Source: Terrimonas_A sp036262095 (GTDB lineage: Bacteria; Bacteroidota; Bacteroidia; Chitinophagales; Chitinophagaceae). From it: 36,155 nucleotides of DNA. Under the pieces are notes generated by a model, which worked only from the letters and a program-made list of their open reading frames with translations, was not told where the DNA came from and searched no databases. The DNA lies in contig DATAJQ010000048.1 in the NCBI GenBank assembly GCA_036262095.1, forward strand, positions 1 to 36,155, in the 5' to 3' direction. Within the stretch, counting starts at the first letter, position 1, and each line of letters starts with the position of its first letter. This document shows, in pieces, positions 16,560 through 25,198 of the stretch. Position numbers and translations under genes: made by a program.

Positions 16560-17642
16560 ATGAATGTGGAAAAGGAGAGGATGAACATACCAAAACCAAA
16601 GACCAGCCAAAAAAACGAATACAAGGTCAATGACTTTGGATTCCGGCTTATACTGATCCCATTCTTTGGCATCATTATTCCGCTTATGACCGGGCTGGTC
16701 AACAACCGGAATTTTTCCAACTGGCAGGTTAAATGGAGTTTTCTGTATACGATCATGATCGCACTGATCGTATGGCAGGGCAATCGCTATCTTCATTCTT
16801 CGCTCAGAAGCTACTTCGACTGGATCAATAAGCCATTGCAGAAAGTGATGGTTTTGATATTATCAGTTGTATTCTACACAGTTCCCGTAAGTGTGTTACT
16901 GCTGGTGGGTTGGTATCAGTTATTTACACATGAACCCGTCAACTGGGAGATCGTATCCCAGGCCACCCTGATCATCCTGATCGCAGTTATTTTCATTACA
17001 CATGTATATGAGACCGTGATCCTGGTAAAGCAATCAGAAAATGAAATGATCCGCAATGAACAGTTGGAAAGAGCTAAAGTGGAGGCAGAACTGGAAGCGC
17101 TGAAAAATCAGATAGATCCCCATTTTATTTTTAATTCGCTGAATACACTCAGCCACCTGATAGAAGAAAAGCCTTCCAGGGCCAAACAGTTCAATGATAC
17201 CCTTGCAGATGTATACCGCTACATCCTGCAAAACAAAGCACGCGACCTGGTTTTGCTGCGCGATGAGATGGGTTTTCTCGAAAGTTATTTCTTATTGTTA
17301 AAAATCCGCTTTGAGAGGGCTGTACAGCTGGAAAAAAATGTGGAAGATGCAGCGTTGGAATATTATTTGGTGCCTCCTATATCCCTTCAGTTGCTGGCAG
17401 AAAACGCAATCAAGCATAATGAGTTCTCTGAAGAGTCGCCGCTTGTGTTTTCCATTACCCTTGAAAATGAAGAGCTTCTTGTAAAGAACCGGTTACATAA
17501 AAAGGATCTGCGCAAGCCCTCTTCAAGGATAGGGTTACACAATCTTAAAGAGCGTTATAAACTCGTTACAGGCAAAGAGATCAGCAGCATTGAAGAAAAT
17601 GGGGTTTTTATGGTTAAGCTCCCTGTTTTGAAGCTATCCTAG
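16560..17642 (+). CDS. LytS-type sensor histidine kinase (His_kinase/HATPase)
   Basis: The 360-residue protein has four membrane segments within about 27-165 and then a coiled region (EQLERAKVEAELEALKNQ). The His_kinase motif is QIDPHFIFNSLNTLSHL with phosphorylated His188. The HATPase part has PPISLQLLAENAIKHNEF and GLHNLKERY. Such kinases pair with LytTR regulators, and one follows by 39 bases. No extracytoplasmic sensor domain is present, so the signal is probably sensed in or near the membrane. An alternative start at 16581, just after AAGGAGAGG, would remove only seven residues. Confidence 0.93.
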   Translation: MNVEKERMNIPKPKTSQKNEYKVNDFGFRLILIPFFGIIIPLMTGLVNNRNFSNWQVKWSFLYTIMIALIVWQGNRYLHSSLRSYFDWINKPLQKVMVLILSVVFYTVPVSVLLLVGWYQLFTHEPVNWEIVSQATLIILIAVIFITHVYETVILVKQSENEMIRNEQLERAKVEAELEALKNQIDPHFIFNSLNTLSHLIEEKPSRAKQFNDTLADVYRYILQNKARDLVLLRDEMGFLESYFLLLKIRFERAVQLEKNVEDAALEYYLVPPISLQLLAENAIKHNEFSEESPLVFSITLENEELLVKNRLHKKDLRKPSSRIGLHNLKERYKLVTGKEISSIEENGVFMVKLPVLKLS

Positions 17643-17681
17643 AAAACCGTGAACAAACAGACAACACATTAAACCAGGACC

Positions 17682-18434
17682 ATGCGCGCCATTATCATAG
17701 AAGACGAAAAACCTGCAGCAGAAAAATTATTAAAAGCCATCCGGCAGGCAGACACGCAGGTTGAAGTTGTAGCAGTGCTGAACAGCGTAAAATCGGCTGT
17801 GGAATGGCTGGAACAGAATGCTATGCCGGGCTTACTTTTCATGGACATCGAACTAAGCGATGGTTTATCCTTTAAGATCTTCGACTCAATCAATATCAAC
17901 AGCCCGGTGATCTTTTGTACTGCCTTTGATGAATACTGGCAGGAAGCGTTTGAACACAATAGCATAGATTATTTGCTGAAACCGATCAAACAGGAAAAGC
18001 TGGAAGCAGCACTGAAAAAATATACTAAACTGAAACAGCATTTCTCGGCAGACATCCAGCAATTGCTGCAAACCAAACAACAGATCACCAGTGATTACAA
18101 AAAGCGCTTCCTGGTAAAAAGAGGGACTGATTATATCTGTATCAAGTCGGAAGACATTGCTTACTTCTATGCTACTCACAAGCTGGTGTGCATGATCGAC
18201 AATAAGAATCAAAAATTCATTCTTGATCAATCCCTAGCTGATATAGAGAAACAGCTCGATCCTTCACAGTTCTACCGCGTGAACCGCAAATACCTTGTTC
18301 ATCTTAATGCTATCAAAAAAATAAAATGCTTTCCTAAAAGTAAACTTCAGTTGGAGCTTGAACCGGTGATCAATGATGATATTATTATCAGCCAGGATAA
18401 TGTGACGGCGTTTAAGGAATGGATGGCGCAATAA
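17682..18434 (+). CDS. LytTR family response regulator
   Basis: The 250-residue protein has an N-terminal receiver domain (1-120) with the acidic pocket in IIEDEK (Glu7, Asp8), phospho-acceptor Asp55 in LLFMDIELSD, Thr80 and Lys100 in DYLLKPI. The C-terminal LytTR DNA-binding domain begins about residue 140 (KKRFLVKRGTDYICIKSEDI) and includes FYRVNRKYLVHLNAIKKI. It is the partner of the LytS-type kinase just upstream. The targets are unknown; such pairs often regulate envelope or export genes. AGGA precedes the ATG. Confidence 0.95.
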   Translation: MRAIIIEDEKPAAEKLLKAIRQADTQVEVVAVLNSVKSAVEWLEQNAMPGLLFMDIELSDGLSFKIFDSININSPVIFCTAFDEYWQEAFEHNSIDYLLKPIKQEKLEAALKKYTKLKQHFSADIQQLLQTKQQITSDYKKRFLVKRGTDYICIKSEDIAYFYATHKLVCMIDNKNQKFILDQSLADIEKQLDPSQFYRVNRKYLVHLNAIKKIKCFPKSKLQLELEPVINDDIIISQDNVTAFKEWMAQ

Positions 18435-18519
18435 AATAAAAAACTTATGTTACAACTTTCAAGTCAGATGAGTAGTCTTAAAGAATAAACCAGATATTTC
18501 TTCAGACCCCACTATAGGG

Positions 18520-18531
18520 CATAACCTTGAT
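18520..18531 (+). repeat. Left copy of an imperfect 12-bp direct repeat bracketing the restriction operon
   Basis: CATAACCTTGAT here recurs as CATAACCTTAAT at 27706-27717 in the same orientation, with one mismatch. This copy is 15 bases beyond the stop of the last gene in the operon; the other is 64 bases beyond the operon promoter. It may mark the insertion boundaries, but 12 bases is weak evidence. Confidence 0.3.
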
Positions 18532-18545
18532 TTGAGCACAACTTG

Positions 18546-19247
18546 TCAGGTAAGTGCATGTTCCAGTCTCTCCTTCCATTTCTTCCAATCAGGCATTAAC
18601 TTGACCTGAAGATCAAAAAAAGCCTTAGTATGATTATAATGAACCAAGTGACAAAGCTCATGAATAATTACATATTCAATACACCCTCTTGGTACTTTTA
18701 TTAACTCAATATTTAAAGTGATTACGCCATTAGGTGAGCAGCTGCCCCACCGTGTCGCCATCTTTCTGATAATAACAGGCGGCAGGCCTATATTATACCG
18801 CTTAAACTTGGGTAATACTTCCAAAAATATCTTTTGAAAAAGTGCAGTTGCTTTTTCTTTATACCATTTGTATAATATCTCTTCCAGAGCCTTTAGTGAG
18901 GTTTTAGTAGTATATATCCAAAGCTGGCCACCATATGCTTTCACAACATTTTGATCGTTTGATACGATTCTAAGCCTATATTGGCGTCCTATATATAGAT
19001 GTGTTTCCCCATTTATAAAGCGTCGAGAAGGCATAAGAGGACGGAAAGAATTAAAATGATCAAGCTGCTCAATAACCCATGCTCCTTTAGCTTTAATTTT
19101 TTGTAATAATTCAATTTGTTTGATATTTTCCGGAGCTAACACCCGTACTAGTCCGTCTGGAGTTACTTTTATAGATAAAGATGCTCTCTTGCTCAGTTCC
19201 AGGTCAAAATCGATCAATCGATCTCCAAACTTTATTTGTTGCTTCAT
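18546..19247 (-). CDS. SprT/YgjP-like zinc metalloprotease linked to the restriction operon
   Basis: The 233-residue protein matches the YgjP/DUF45 family: a beta-rich N-terminal half (SLSIKVTPDGLVRVLAPENI), the region RKMATRWGSCSPNGVITLN, and the zinc-binding motif HELCHLVHYNHTKAF (196-210), with His196, His200 and catalytic Glu197. The third ligand is probably His206. The ATG overlaps the hsdR stop codon (ATGA), so translation is probably coupled. Genes of this family are often found directly after hsdR, but their role there is not established; regulated proteolysis of HsdR is one possibility, inferred by analogy with proteolytic control of type I enzymes. It is the last gene of the operon. 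Confidence 0.88.
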   Translation of the reverse strand: MKQQIKFGDRLIDFDLELSKRASLSIKVTPDGLVRVLAPENIKQIELLQKIKAKGAWVIEQLDHFNSFRPLMPSRRFINGETHLYIGRQYRLRIVSNDQNVVKAYGGQLWIYTTKTSLKALEEILYKWYKEKATALFQKIFLEVLPKFKRYNIGLPPVIIRKMATRWGSCSPNGVITLNIELIKVPRGCIEYVIIHELCHLVHYNHTKAFFDLQVKLMPDWKKWKERLEHALT

Positions 19248-22200
19248 TGACTCTTATATTTTGTCTCTGCAACTTTAACACTCTCTTCAATCAATTGATC
19301 AAAATCGTCAAACTTTATTTCCAAATCGTATTTATTTTTTATATCGAATAGAAGATCGTCTATACCAATTCGAATTTTCCCCTTTATGTCCTCGTTCCCT
19401 TGCCAATCTATAACAGCCTTCCCATTATTGAATACATTGCTTTTAATAACATGATCTATGCCTAAGGCTATCTCTACAGCAATATCCATTCTGTTTGGTT
19501 TGTCTTTCAGCCCGTCCTTAAGTTCTTCGGTCGTCAGGTTATAAAAAGCAATTGCCGTAGGATTATCTTTTATAACCATAGGCACATTATCTCCTTTACC
19601 CTTTAAGAAATTATCTTCATATTCTTTAACTTTTGCCAGGTATTGAGCTTCATTGATTCTTTGCTGATGATATTCATTAATCGTATCCCGGATCATTTCA
19701 GACAACCGTTTATAAAATACAGGATCTTGACTCATCTTTATAGTGATTGCCTTCATGGTTCGACTGGCAATATGATCCGCTTTTGCCGCTTTGCCTGTAA
19801 TTTTTTCGACCTCCGCTTCACGTTGTTCTTTATCGAAAATATTGACGAGATCTGTTATACGCAGTGCGTCGCCTTCTGTAGTAATATATTTATCAATTAG
19901 CTTTTGAATTTGCACTTCATATTCTCTGTAATTCAATTCATCAGAATACCGTCGTTTTACTGATACGCGCAAGCCCAAGAAAAATTCAGCGTCTTTCTTA
20001 TATTTTGCAACTTGCGCTTCAGGAGTTCTATTAACAAATTCAAGACTGGCAAACGCTAATTTTAATAATCTTGCGTACACAGAAAGTTTCTCATAAAAAC
20101 GATAACGAATCGAATCATCGTTCAACAACTCTTCATATGCTGGTTCGTCATACTTGTTCTTTACTGTTTTAAAGATATCCCATAACTCGGAATGGACTTG
20201 TGGCAAACGATCTACTTCTTTGCCAATAGTAGTTACGGTTCCTATTAAATCATCTTCATCATATTCGTCATTATCCGCATAAAGCTTTAATGCGCCATCC
20301 AGATTCTCCAGGTTTCCATAATAGTCGATAATAAAACCATATTCTTTATCAGGATATAAACGGTTTACCCTTGCTATCGCTTGCAGCAAGGTGTGATCTT
20401 TAAGGCTCCTGGTCAGATATAATACCTGGTTACGGGGTGCATCAAAACCAGTTAATAGTTTATCTACTACGATAATTATTTCAGGCTCATCCCCATCTTT
20501 AAATGATTTGATCAGTGAAGTTTCATACTTTTCCGCAGTTCCATACTTGCTCATCATCGTTTTCCAGAATGCCTTCACCTTATCATCGCTTTCCTCAAAT
20601 ACATCGTCTTCACCTTCCCGGGTATCCGGAGGGGATATTAATAATTCTACGTTTACCTTCCCGATATCCTTTAGAAACTCGCGATATAATACCGCGCATT
20701 TTTTATTTGGCGCTACCAGTTGGCCTTTAAACCCTGTACCTTGAATATTATCTGTAAAATGCCGGGAAATATCCCAAGCGGTATTTTCAATAAAACCTAA
20801 GGATTGAACGATATTCTTCTTCGCCGAATATTTCTTCTTCAAAGAAGCTTTACCATACTCTGTAAGATCTTCCGCTACACGATCAAAATAGGTGTCCAAT
20901 GGCTTTTCATTTACATTCATCACGTTATGCCACCCTTCGTATAGCAACGGTACTACAGCACCATCAGCTACCGCGTCGCTGATTGAGTAGATATCAATCA
21001 AACCACCAAACTTAGTAGCAGTACTTTTTTCTTTCTTCATCAGCGGTGTACCCGTAAAGGCAACAAAACATGCTTTAGGAAAGGTTTTTTGCATTTTTAC
21101 GTTAAAAGATCCGTATTGACTACGGTGGCCCTCATCCACCAATACGAATATATTATTGCTTTCAAACGGATGGGCCAGTTTAACAGCAGCTTCAAACTTA
21201 TTAATGATAGTGGTGATCACGGCATCATCGTTCTTCTCCAAAAGTTCTACCAGATTGCGACCTGTGTTGGCTTTCTTTACAGGTTTGCCGCATTTAATGA
21301 ATGTGGCATTTATTTGTTCATCCAGGTCGACACGGTCGGTTACCAATATAATCTTCGGATTTTTAATGGCCGGATGCATGGCTATCAACTGAGCCAGCAT
21401 CACCATCGTCAATGATTTGCCACTGCCCTGCGTGTGCCATATCACCCCGCCGAGCCGGCTGCCATCCGGCTGAACCTGCACAATCCGGTTCAAGGTTTCT
21501 TTTACGGCAAAATATTGTTGGTATCGTGCTATTTTTTTAGCTCCATCATCATATAAAATGAAATGAAACATCAGGTCAAGTAAACGGTCTTTTCGGCAGA
21601 GGTTGTAAATGAGTTTATCCTGCTCCGTCACTACCAGTTGTTCCTGCTCCAGGTCATTAAAATACTGCAGTACATAACGGAATCGGTCACGAAACAATAC
21701 AGTCCGGTCATTTTCCGGCAAAGGCGCATTCTTTAATTGCAGCAGGTCTTTCTGATATGATTGTTCCAGTTCTTTATACCTGAACTGTTCTTTCCATACA
21801 CTCCAGAATTTTTTGGATGTGCCAGTAGTAGCATACCGGGCTTCGTTAACGGTTAAAGCAAGTAATAAATTAGAATAATAATAAAGAGGGCGGATGCCAT
21901 CTTCCTGCTGGTTCCGGACCTGTTGCTGGATCACCAAATCAATAGGATCTTTCAGTTTAGGGCTTTTGCATTCTATTACTACGATGGGAATACCATTAAT
22001 AAACAGGACGATATCTGGCCGGTATGTATCTGTTCTGCCGGATCTCAGTACCGTATACTCCTCCGTGACATGAAAAACATTATTCCCCGGGGTTTTCCAG
22101 TCAATGTATTGGAAAGAAAAACTTTTTTTATCGCCCAGCACCGTTTGTTCAAGGCTTTTGCCCAGGGTGATCAGATCATAGAACGCCTGGTTGGTGGCAA

Positions 22201-22471
22201 TAAAATTATCGCTTAGCGGCAAATCCCGTAAAGCCAGGATAGCTGTGTTTATATTAGCCTCTGTGAAGGTGAATTCCTTTCCTTTATATTCTATTTTGTT
22301 GATCAGGTCCAGTTGCTTTTTCAAAATACTCTCCAGCAACACGTTAGAGGTACGATTGCTCCGGGCTTCCAGGGCCTCTTCGGGTGTGAGGTAGCGATAG
22401 CCGAGCTTCATCAGGAGTTGAAGGGCCGGAATTTGGGAAATGTGGTTTTCTATAAAGGAAGGTGTTTGCAT
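19244..22471 (-). CDS. hsdR: Type I restriction enzyme, R subunit (endonuclease and DNA translocase)
   Basis: The 1075-residue protein is full length. The nuclease domain has the PD-(D/E)xK core in RPDIVLFINGIPIVVIECKSP (Asp153, Glu167, Lys169). The translocase has Walker A HTQGSGKS (about 346-353), the DEAD-type box VDEGHRSQYG (446-449), ATGT-like AFTGTPL, and the late motif QAIARVNRLYPDKEYGFIIDY. The C-terminal helical region contacts HsdM. It pumps DNA with ATP and cuts far from unmethylated sites. All motifs are intact, so the enzyme is probably active. A 296-base gap separates it from the BECR-like gene upstream, unlike the tight joins elsewhere in the operon. Confidence 0.96.
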   Translation of the reverse strand: MQTPSFIENHISQIPALQLLMKLGYRYLTPEEALEARSNRTSNVLLESILKKQLDLINKIEYKGKEFTFTEANINTAILALRDLPLSDNFIATNQAFYDLITLGKSLEQTVLGDKKSFSFQYIDWKTPGNNVFHVTEEYTVLRSGRTDTYRPDIVLFINGIPIVVIECKSPKLKDPIDLVIQQQVRNQQEDGIRPLYYYSNLLLALTVNEARYATTGTSKKFWSVWKEQFRYKELEQSYQKDLLQLKNAPLPENDRTVLFRDRFRYVLQYFNDLEQEQLVVTEQDKLIYNLCRKDRLLDLMFHFILYDDGAKKIARYQQYFAVKETLNRIVQVQPDGSRLGGVIWHTQGSGKSLTMVMLAQLIAMHPAIKNPKIILVTDRVDLDEQINATFIKCGKPVKKANTGRNLVELLEKNDDAVITTIINKFEAAVKLAHPFESNNIFVLVDEGHRSQYGSFNVKMQKTFPKACFVAFTGTPLMKKEKSTATKFGGLIDIYSISDAVADGAVVPLLYEGWHNVMNVNEKPLDTYFDRVAEDLTEYGKASLKKKYSAKKNIVQSLGFIENTAWDISRHFTDNIQGTGFKGQLVAPNKKCAVLYREFLKDIGKVNVELLISPPDTREGEDDVFEESDDKVKAFWKTMMSKYGTAEKYETSLIKSFKDGDEPEIIIVVDKLLTGFDAPRNQVLYLTRSLKDHTLLQAIARVNRLYPDKEYGFIIDYYGNLENLDGALKLYADNDEYDEDDLIGTVTTIGKEVDRLPQVHSELWDIFKTVKNKYDEPAYEELLNDDSIRYRFYEKLSVYARLLKLAFASLEFVNRTPEAQVAKYKKDAEFFLGLRVSVKRRYSDELNYREYEVQIQKLIDKYITTEGDALRITDLVNIFDKEQREAEVEKITGKAAKADHIASRTMKAITIKMSQDPVFYKRLSEMIRDTINEYHQQRINEAQYLAKVKEYEDNFLKGKGDNVPMVIKDNPTAIAFYNLTTEELKDGLKDKPNRMDIAVEIALGIDHVIKSNVFNNGKAVIDWQGNEDIKGKIRIGIDDLLFDIKNKYDLEIKFDDFDQLIEESVKVAETKYKSQ

Positions 22472-22767
22472 TTATTTTTACTTTGTCATTAACAAGCGCT
22501 CAGAAATTGGTATCTTTTATAAAGGCGCTAACCATTAATTATATTATTGATAATCAATTATTTGAGGTCATTAGTCAGGGTTCCCCAGAACAACTTCTGT
22601 CTTTTCTATGTTCCACTAATTGTGTTTTTCCCGAAACTCGGCGTGTTAAAACATGCTTTGTTTTACACAAAATGTGGATTGTTTGTCTAATTTTGCACCG
22701 TGCTCATCATTCCATTCGGATGAAGGAGATCGGAAGACGCAGGCCCCAGATGGTTTGCGTTTTCTGC
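22472..22767. other. 296-bp gap inside the restriction operon, with no recognisable gene
   Basis: No convincing reading frame is present. It holds a short palindrome, ATTGA-TAA-TCAAT at 22546-22558, and on the plus strand an exact -7 match, TAATTTTG (22688-22695), pointing towards the BECR-like gene in antisense. No CAAAnnTA (a minus-strand -7) was found, so hsdR is probably read from the upstream transcript. Confidence 0.5.
22688..22695 (+). promoter_or_regulatory. Possible antisense promoter element facing the BECR-like gene
   Basis: TAATTTTG matches TAnnTTTG exactly on the plus strand. A start about seven bases on would produce RNA antisense to the 3' end of the BECR-like gene (22768-23271). 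No TTG lies at the proper -33 distance, so this may be chance. Confidence 0.2.
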
Positions 22768-23271
22768 TTATAAGATCTCAGGCAATCTTCTCTTACGCTT
22801 ATTTTCTATTTTCCTGCTGTCACCACCCTTTAAGTGATAAGCTGTTAGCAAATAATACCCGGAGCTATCCCGGTATGGTTCCAGGATTACTACATATTTA
22901 TGCTTTGCATTATATATATAAGTCCTTGGGCCATCGGCATCTTCAATACTGAACACATCCAGGCTGTCGCGGCAACTTCCATTGAGATGCACCAATACCC
23001 AATGCAACCTGAAGCACCGGTCGGACTCAAACTCACGTTTTCTTGTCGCTTTATCTGTTACAACTGTTGTCAGGTGCCGGTAAAGGGTTTCCATTGGCTC
23101 TTCCCCCTGCTTCGGAGTGGGGTCAACCGGCCTGTTTCTAAAAATGAGTGGAGATGGTCTGTCAATAAAATCCCGTTTGAAGACCGGGTATAAGGCAGCA
23201 CGGTTCGACACCTCGGTTAAGCCAACCAGATCCAGAAAATCAGGATATATTTTCAATAAATTGGTAACCAT
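22768..23271 (-). CDS. Putative BECR-fold nuclease (PBECR/RelE-like), possible toxin
   Basis: The 167-residue protein has no close family I can name with certainty. Its second half has the layout of the barnase/EndoU/colicin E5-D/RelE superfamily as seen in phage-associated PBECR domains: a helix with basic residues and R..R..W (REFESDRCFRLHWVLVHLNG, 79-98), then strands RTYIYNAKHKYVVILEPY (116-133) and YYLLTAYHLKG (139-149), ending in a Lys/Arg-rich tail. His90, Thr143 and the tail Lys/Arg residues could form an active site. The first 75 residues are probably a helper or targeting part. The ATG lies one base after the DUF3800 stop, so translation is coupled. The nuclease assignment is inference from pattern alone. 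Confidence 0.42.
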   Translation of the reverse strand: MVTNLLKIYPDFLDLVGLTEVSNRAALYPVFKRDFIDRPSPLIFRNRPVDPTPKQGEEPMETLYRHLTTVVTDKATRKREFESDRCFRLHWVLVHLNGSCRDSLDVFSIEDADGPRTYIYNAKHKYVVILEPYRDSSGYYLLTAYHLKGGDSRKIENKRKRRLPEIL

Positions 23272-23272
23272 C

Positions 23273-23944
23273 TCACTTCAGTGCAATAAAAAACAGGTTG
23301 AATTTGTCATGATCTTTTGGTGTCGACTGGGTCAGCGGCAATTGAGTATGCTGCTGTATTTTTTCAATCAGATTATTTTTTGCAATTACTTGTTTATGCC
23401 CACGTAAATAATAAGAAATAGCGCCCATCAACAGGTCCGTTACCTGCATTAACAGGCTTTCATGGGACCGGATATTCTGCAAGTTCCTGATCTTACTATA
23501 CTTAATATTCAGGATCTCTTTCAGCTTTTTTACTTTCTGAGCACTTAACCCATCTTTAATATCCAGGTAAACGTTGTAGTTGTTTTCCATGCTGATCTTG
23601 TGGTTCAGCAATTGATAATACATTTTGTAATAAAACTCATCGAATGACTGGGCAAACCGGCAATTATCAATCTTGCTTTTTTCAATCACCACCGCCCTGA
23701 ACACCAGATCACTGGCAAAAAAATAATCCAGCAGTTCTGAATAAAACGGATACTGGCCATGAGAAACCTTTGACCATTTTATTTCCGCGCGAAAATTATG
23801 TTTTGCTTTCAGTTCTTTTATTTTTTCCTGGTGAAGTTGCACCTGGTTAAAAGCACTGCTTGTGTAAGCAATCAACATATAGCTTTGGCCGTCATTTTCT
23901 AAATGGCAGCTTTCGTCACAGTATAGATTGAAGGTTTTACTCAT
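23273..23944 (-). CDS. DUF3800 domain protein (possible RNase H-like nuclease)
   Basis: The 223-residue protein begins NLYCDESCHLENDG, the conserved Asp-Glu motif (Asp10, Glu11) that defines DUF3800. Other likely acidic active-site positions are Glu54 in AEIKW, Asp128 in VYLDIKDG and Asp170 in RSHESLLMQVTDLLMGA. The spacing resembles an RNase H-like fold, which is why a nuclease role is proposed for this family; no activity is established. DUF3800 genes are frequent in defence-rich regions. It lies 18 bases after hsdS and one base before the BECR-like gene, inside the restriction operon, so all are probably on one transcript. Confidence 0.8.
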   Translation of the reverse strand: MSKTFNLYCDESCHLENDGQSYMLIAYTSSAFNQVQLHQEKIKELKAKHNFRAEIKWSKVSHGQYPFYSELLDYFFASDLVFRAVVIEKSKIDNCRFAQSFDEFYYKMYYQLLNHKISMENNYNVYLDIKDGLSAQKVKKLKEILNIKYSKIRNLQNIRSHESLLMQVTDLLMGAISYYLRGHKQVIAKNNLIEKIQQHTQLPLTQSTPKDHDKFNLFFIALK

Positions 23945-23962
23945 GATAGACCTCTTAATGCT

Positions 23963-25198
23963 TTAAGAATTGACCCTTATTTCTCCTGTAAGTAATTTTT
24001 GCATTAGACCTTTTTTTTGTTCTTTTAAAAAAGAAAGTCTTTCTTCATAAAGTGCGACTTCGTCTGCTGCAAGCTGAAGAATTGTGGTAATCCGCTTTTG
24101 TTCTTTAATAGTACCAGGTATCAATATTTTTCGCCGCTTAAAATCTTCAAAGTCAAACGTCATTTTTTCAATATGAACACCATAACTGGAAATGTAAGTG
24201 AGACGGTAAAACCAACGCGTTTTTGAAACCCAGTTAAGAAAGTTTATATCCAGTTTTTTTGAATCCCTTGTATGTACAACTATATAAGATCCGGAAACCT
24301 TCATCCCCGAAAGCTGGGTAGGTACAACAGCTGAAGCACCATGAATAATTTGCATCTTCGATATCAAGAAATCTCCTTCTTCAACAGTGTATAATTGTTT
24401 AGTTAGAATTTGCTTACCATAAAGGCTTTCACGATAAAAGGCTCCGACTGATCTTCTTCGAACGCTAATAAGGTTATAAAGTTCTTCTTCGTTCCATTTT
24501 ACAGGGCGCTTAATTTCTTTGAACAACTCTCCAATCCGATACTCCTTCCACCTCTTTTTCGGACTCAATAACTGTTGCATCAGGCCCTTATTTCGTTCTT
24601 GCAATTGAGCAATAAGTTGATAGGTCTTGATGATTGCTTTATCCCAACAAGAAAGAAGCGTAGCAATTCTACTCTGTTCTGGCGGAGGCGGAGAGATAAT
24701 TTGAAAGTTTTTTAATGCGGAAAAATCAAGACTTTCTACTGTTGTTCCAACTTTTGAAGCCGTAAATAATAACTGGCGATTTCGAAATTTTAGATAGTGA
24801 AATATAAATTGTACAGTTTTAGGATCTCGGGGCTCGAATGCTTTTAAATCCTGATTTATTGCTACAGGCCTAGTATTTATGGCAATAGGCACATGACTTC
24901 TTAGTATTCCACTCCTTGTAACAATTAAAATGGATTTTTCAGCAATCAGATTTGTTGTTGACTCTTTAACTGCGTCATCGGTAATATAATCCTGGGTCTC
25001 CTCAACTATATCGGTTTTCATATCTTTTGGAGACACCCATGGTATTTCTCCCTTCCAATATCGATCAATATCTGTATTAGGGGTGCCGCCGCCTTTGAAG
25101 CCACCTAATTGCTCAAACTCCTTGATTTCCCATTTTTCAGGTATCCACCCAAGCGGTGTATGTTTATATCCCTTCCTATGCGCATTTACATTACTCAT
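23963..25198 (-). CDS. hsdS: Type I restriction enzyme, specificity subunit (two TRDs)
   Basis: The 411-residue protein has the full two-part HsdS layout. TRD1 occupies about 15-175 (GGGTPNTDIDRYWKGEIPWV) and the first conserved helix 176-212 ends in ERNKGLMQQLLS. TRD2 occupies about 216-370 and the second conserved helix ends in EQKKGLMQKLLTG near 405. The repeated KGLMQxLL ends confirm the internal duplication. Each TRD reads one half of a split DNA target. The reading frame runs open 72 bases upstream into the rhuM remnant, but no start codon occurs there, so the ATG at 25198 is used. The recognition sequence cannot be read from the protein. Confidence 0.95.
   Translation of the reverse strand: MSNVNAHRKGYKHTPLGWIPEKWEIKEFEQLGGFKGGGTPNTDIDRYWKGEIPWVSPKDMKTDIVEETQDYITDDAVKESTTNLIAEKSILIVTRSGILRSHVPIAINTRPVAINQDLKAFEPRDPKTVQFIFHYLKFRNRQLLFTASKVGTTVESLDFSALKNFQIISPPPPEQSRIATLLSCWDKAIIKTYQLIAQLQERNKGLMQQLLSPKKRWKEYRIGELFKEIKRPVKWNEEELYNLISVRRRSVGAFYRESLYGKQILTKQLYTVEEGDFLISKMQIIHGASAVVPTQLSGMKVSGSYIVVHTRDSKKLDINFLNWVSKTRWFYRLTYISSYGVHIEKMTFDFEDFKRRKILIPGTIKEQKRITTILQLAADEVALYEERLSFLKEQKKGLMQKLLTGEIRVNS

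Noticed and set aside
22462..22773. 103-codon plus-strand frame in the gap of the restriction operon
   Set aside because: It starts inside the hsdR start region, has no recognisable domain and no ribosome site; treated as chance.
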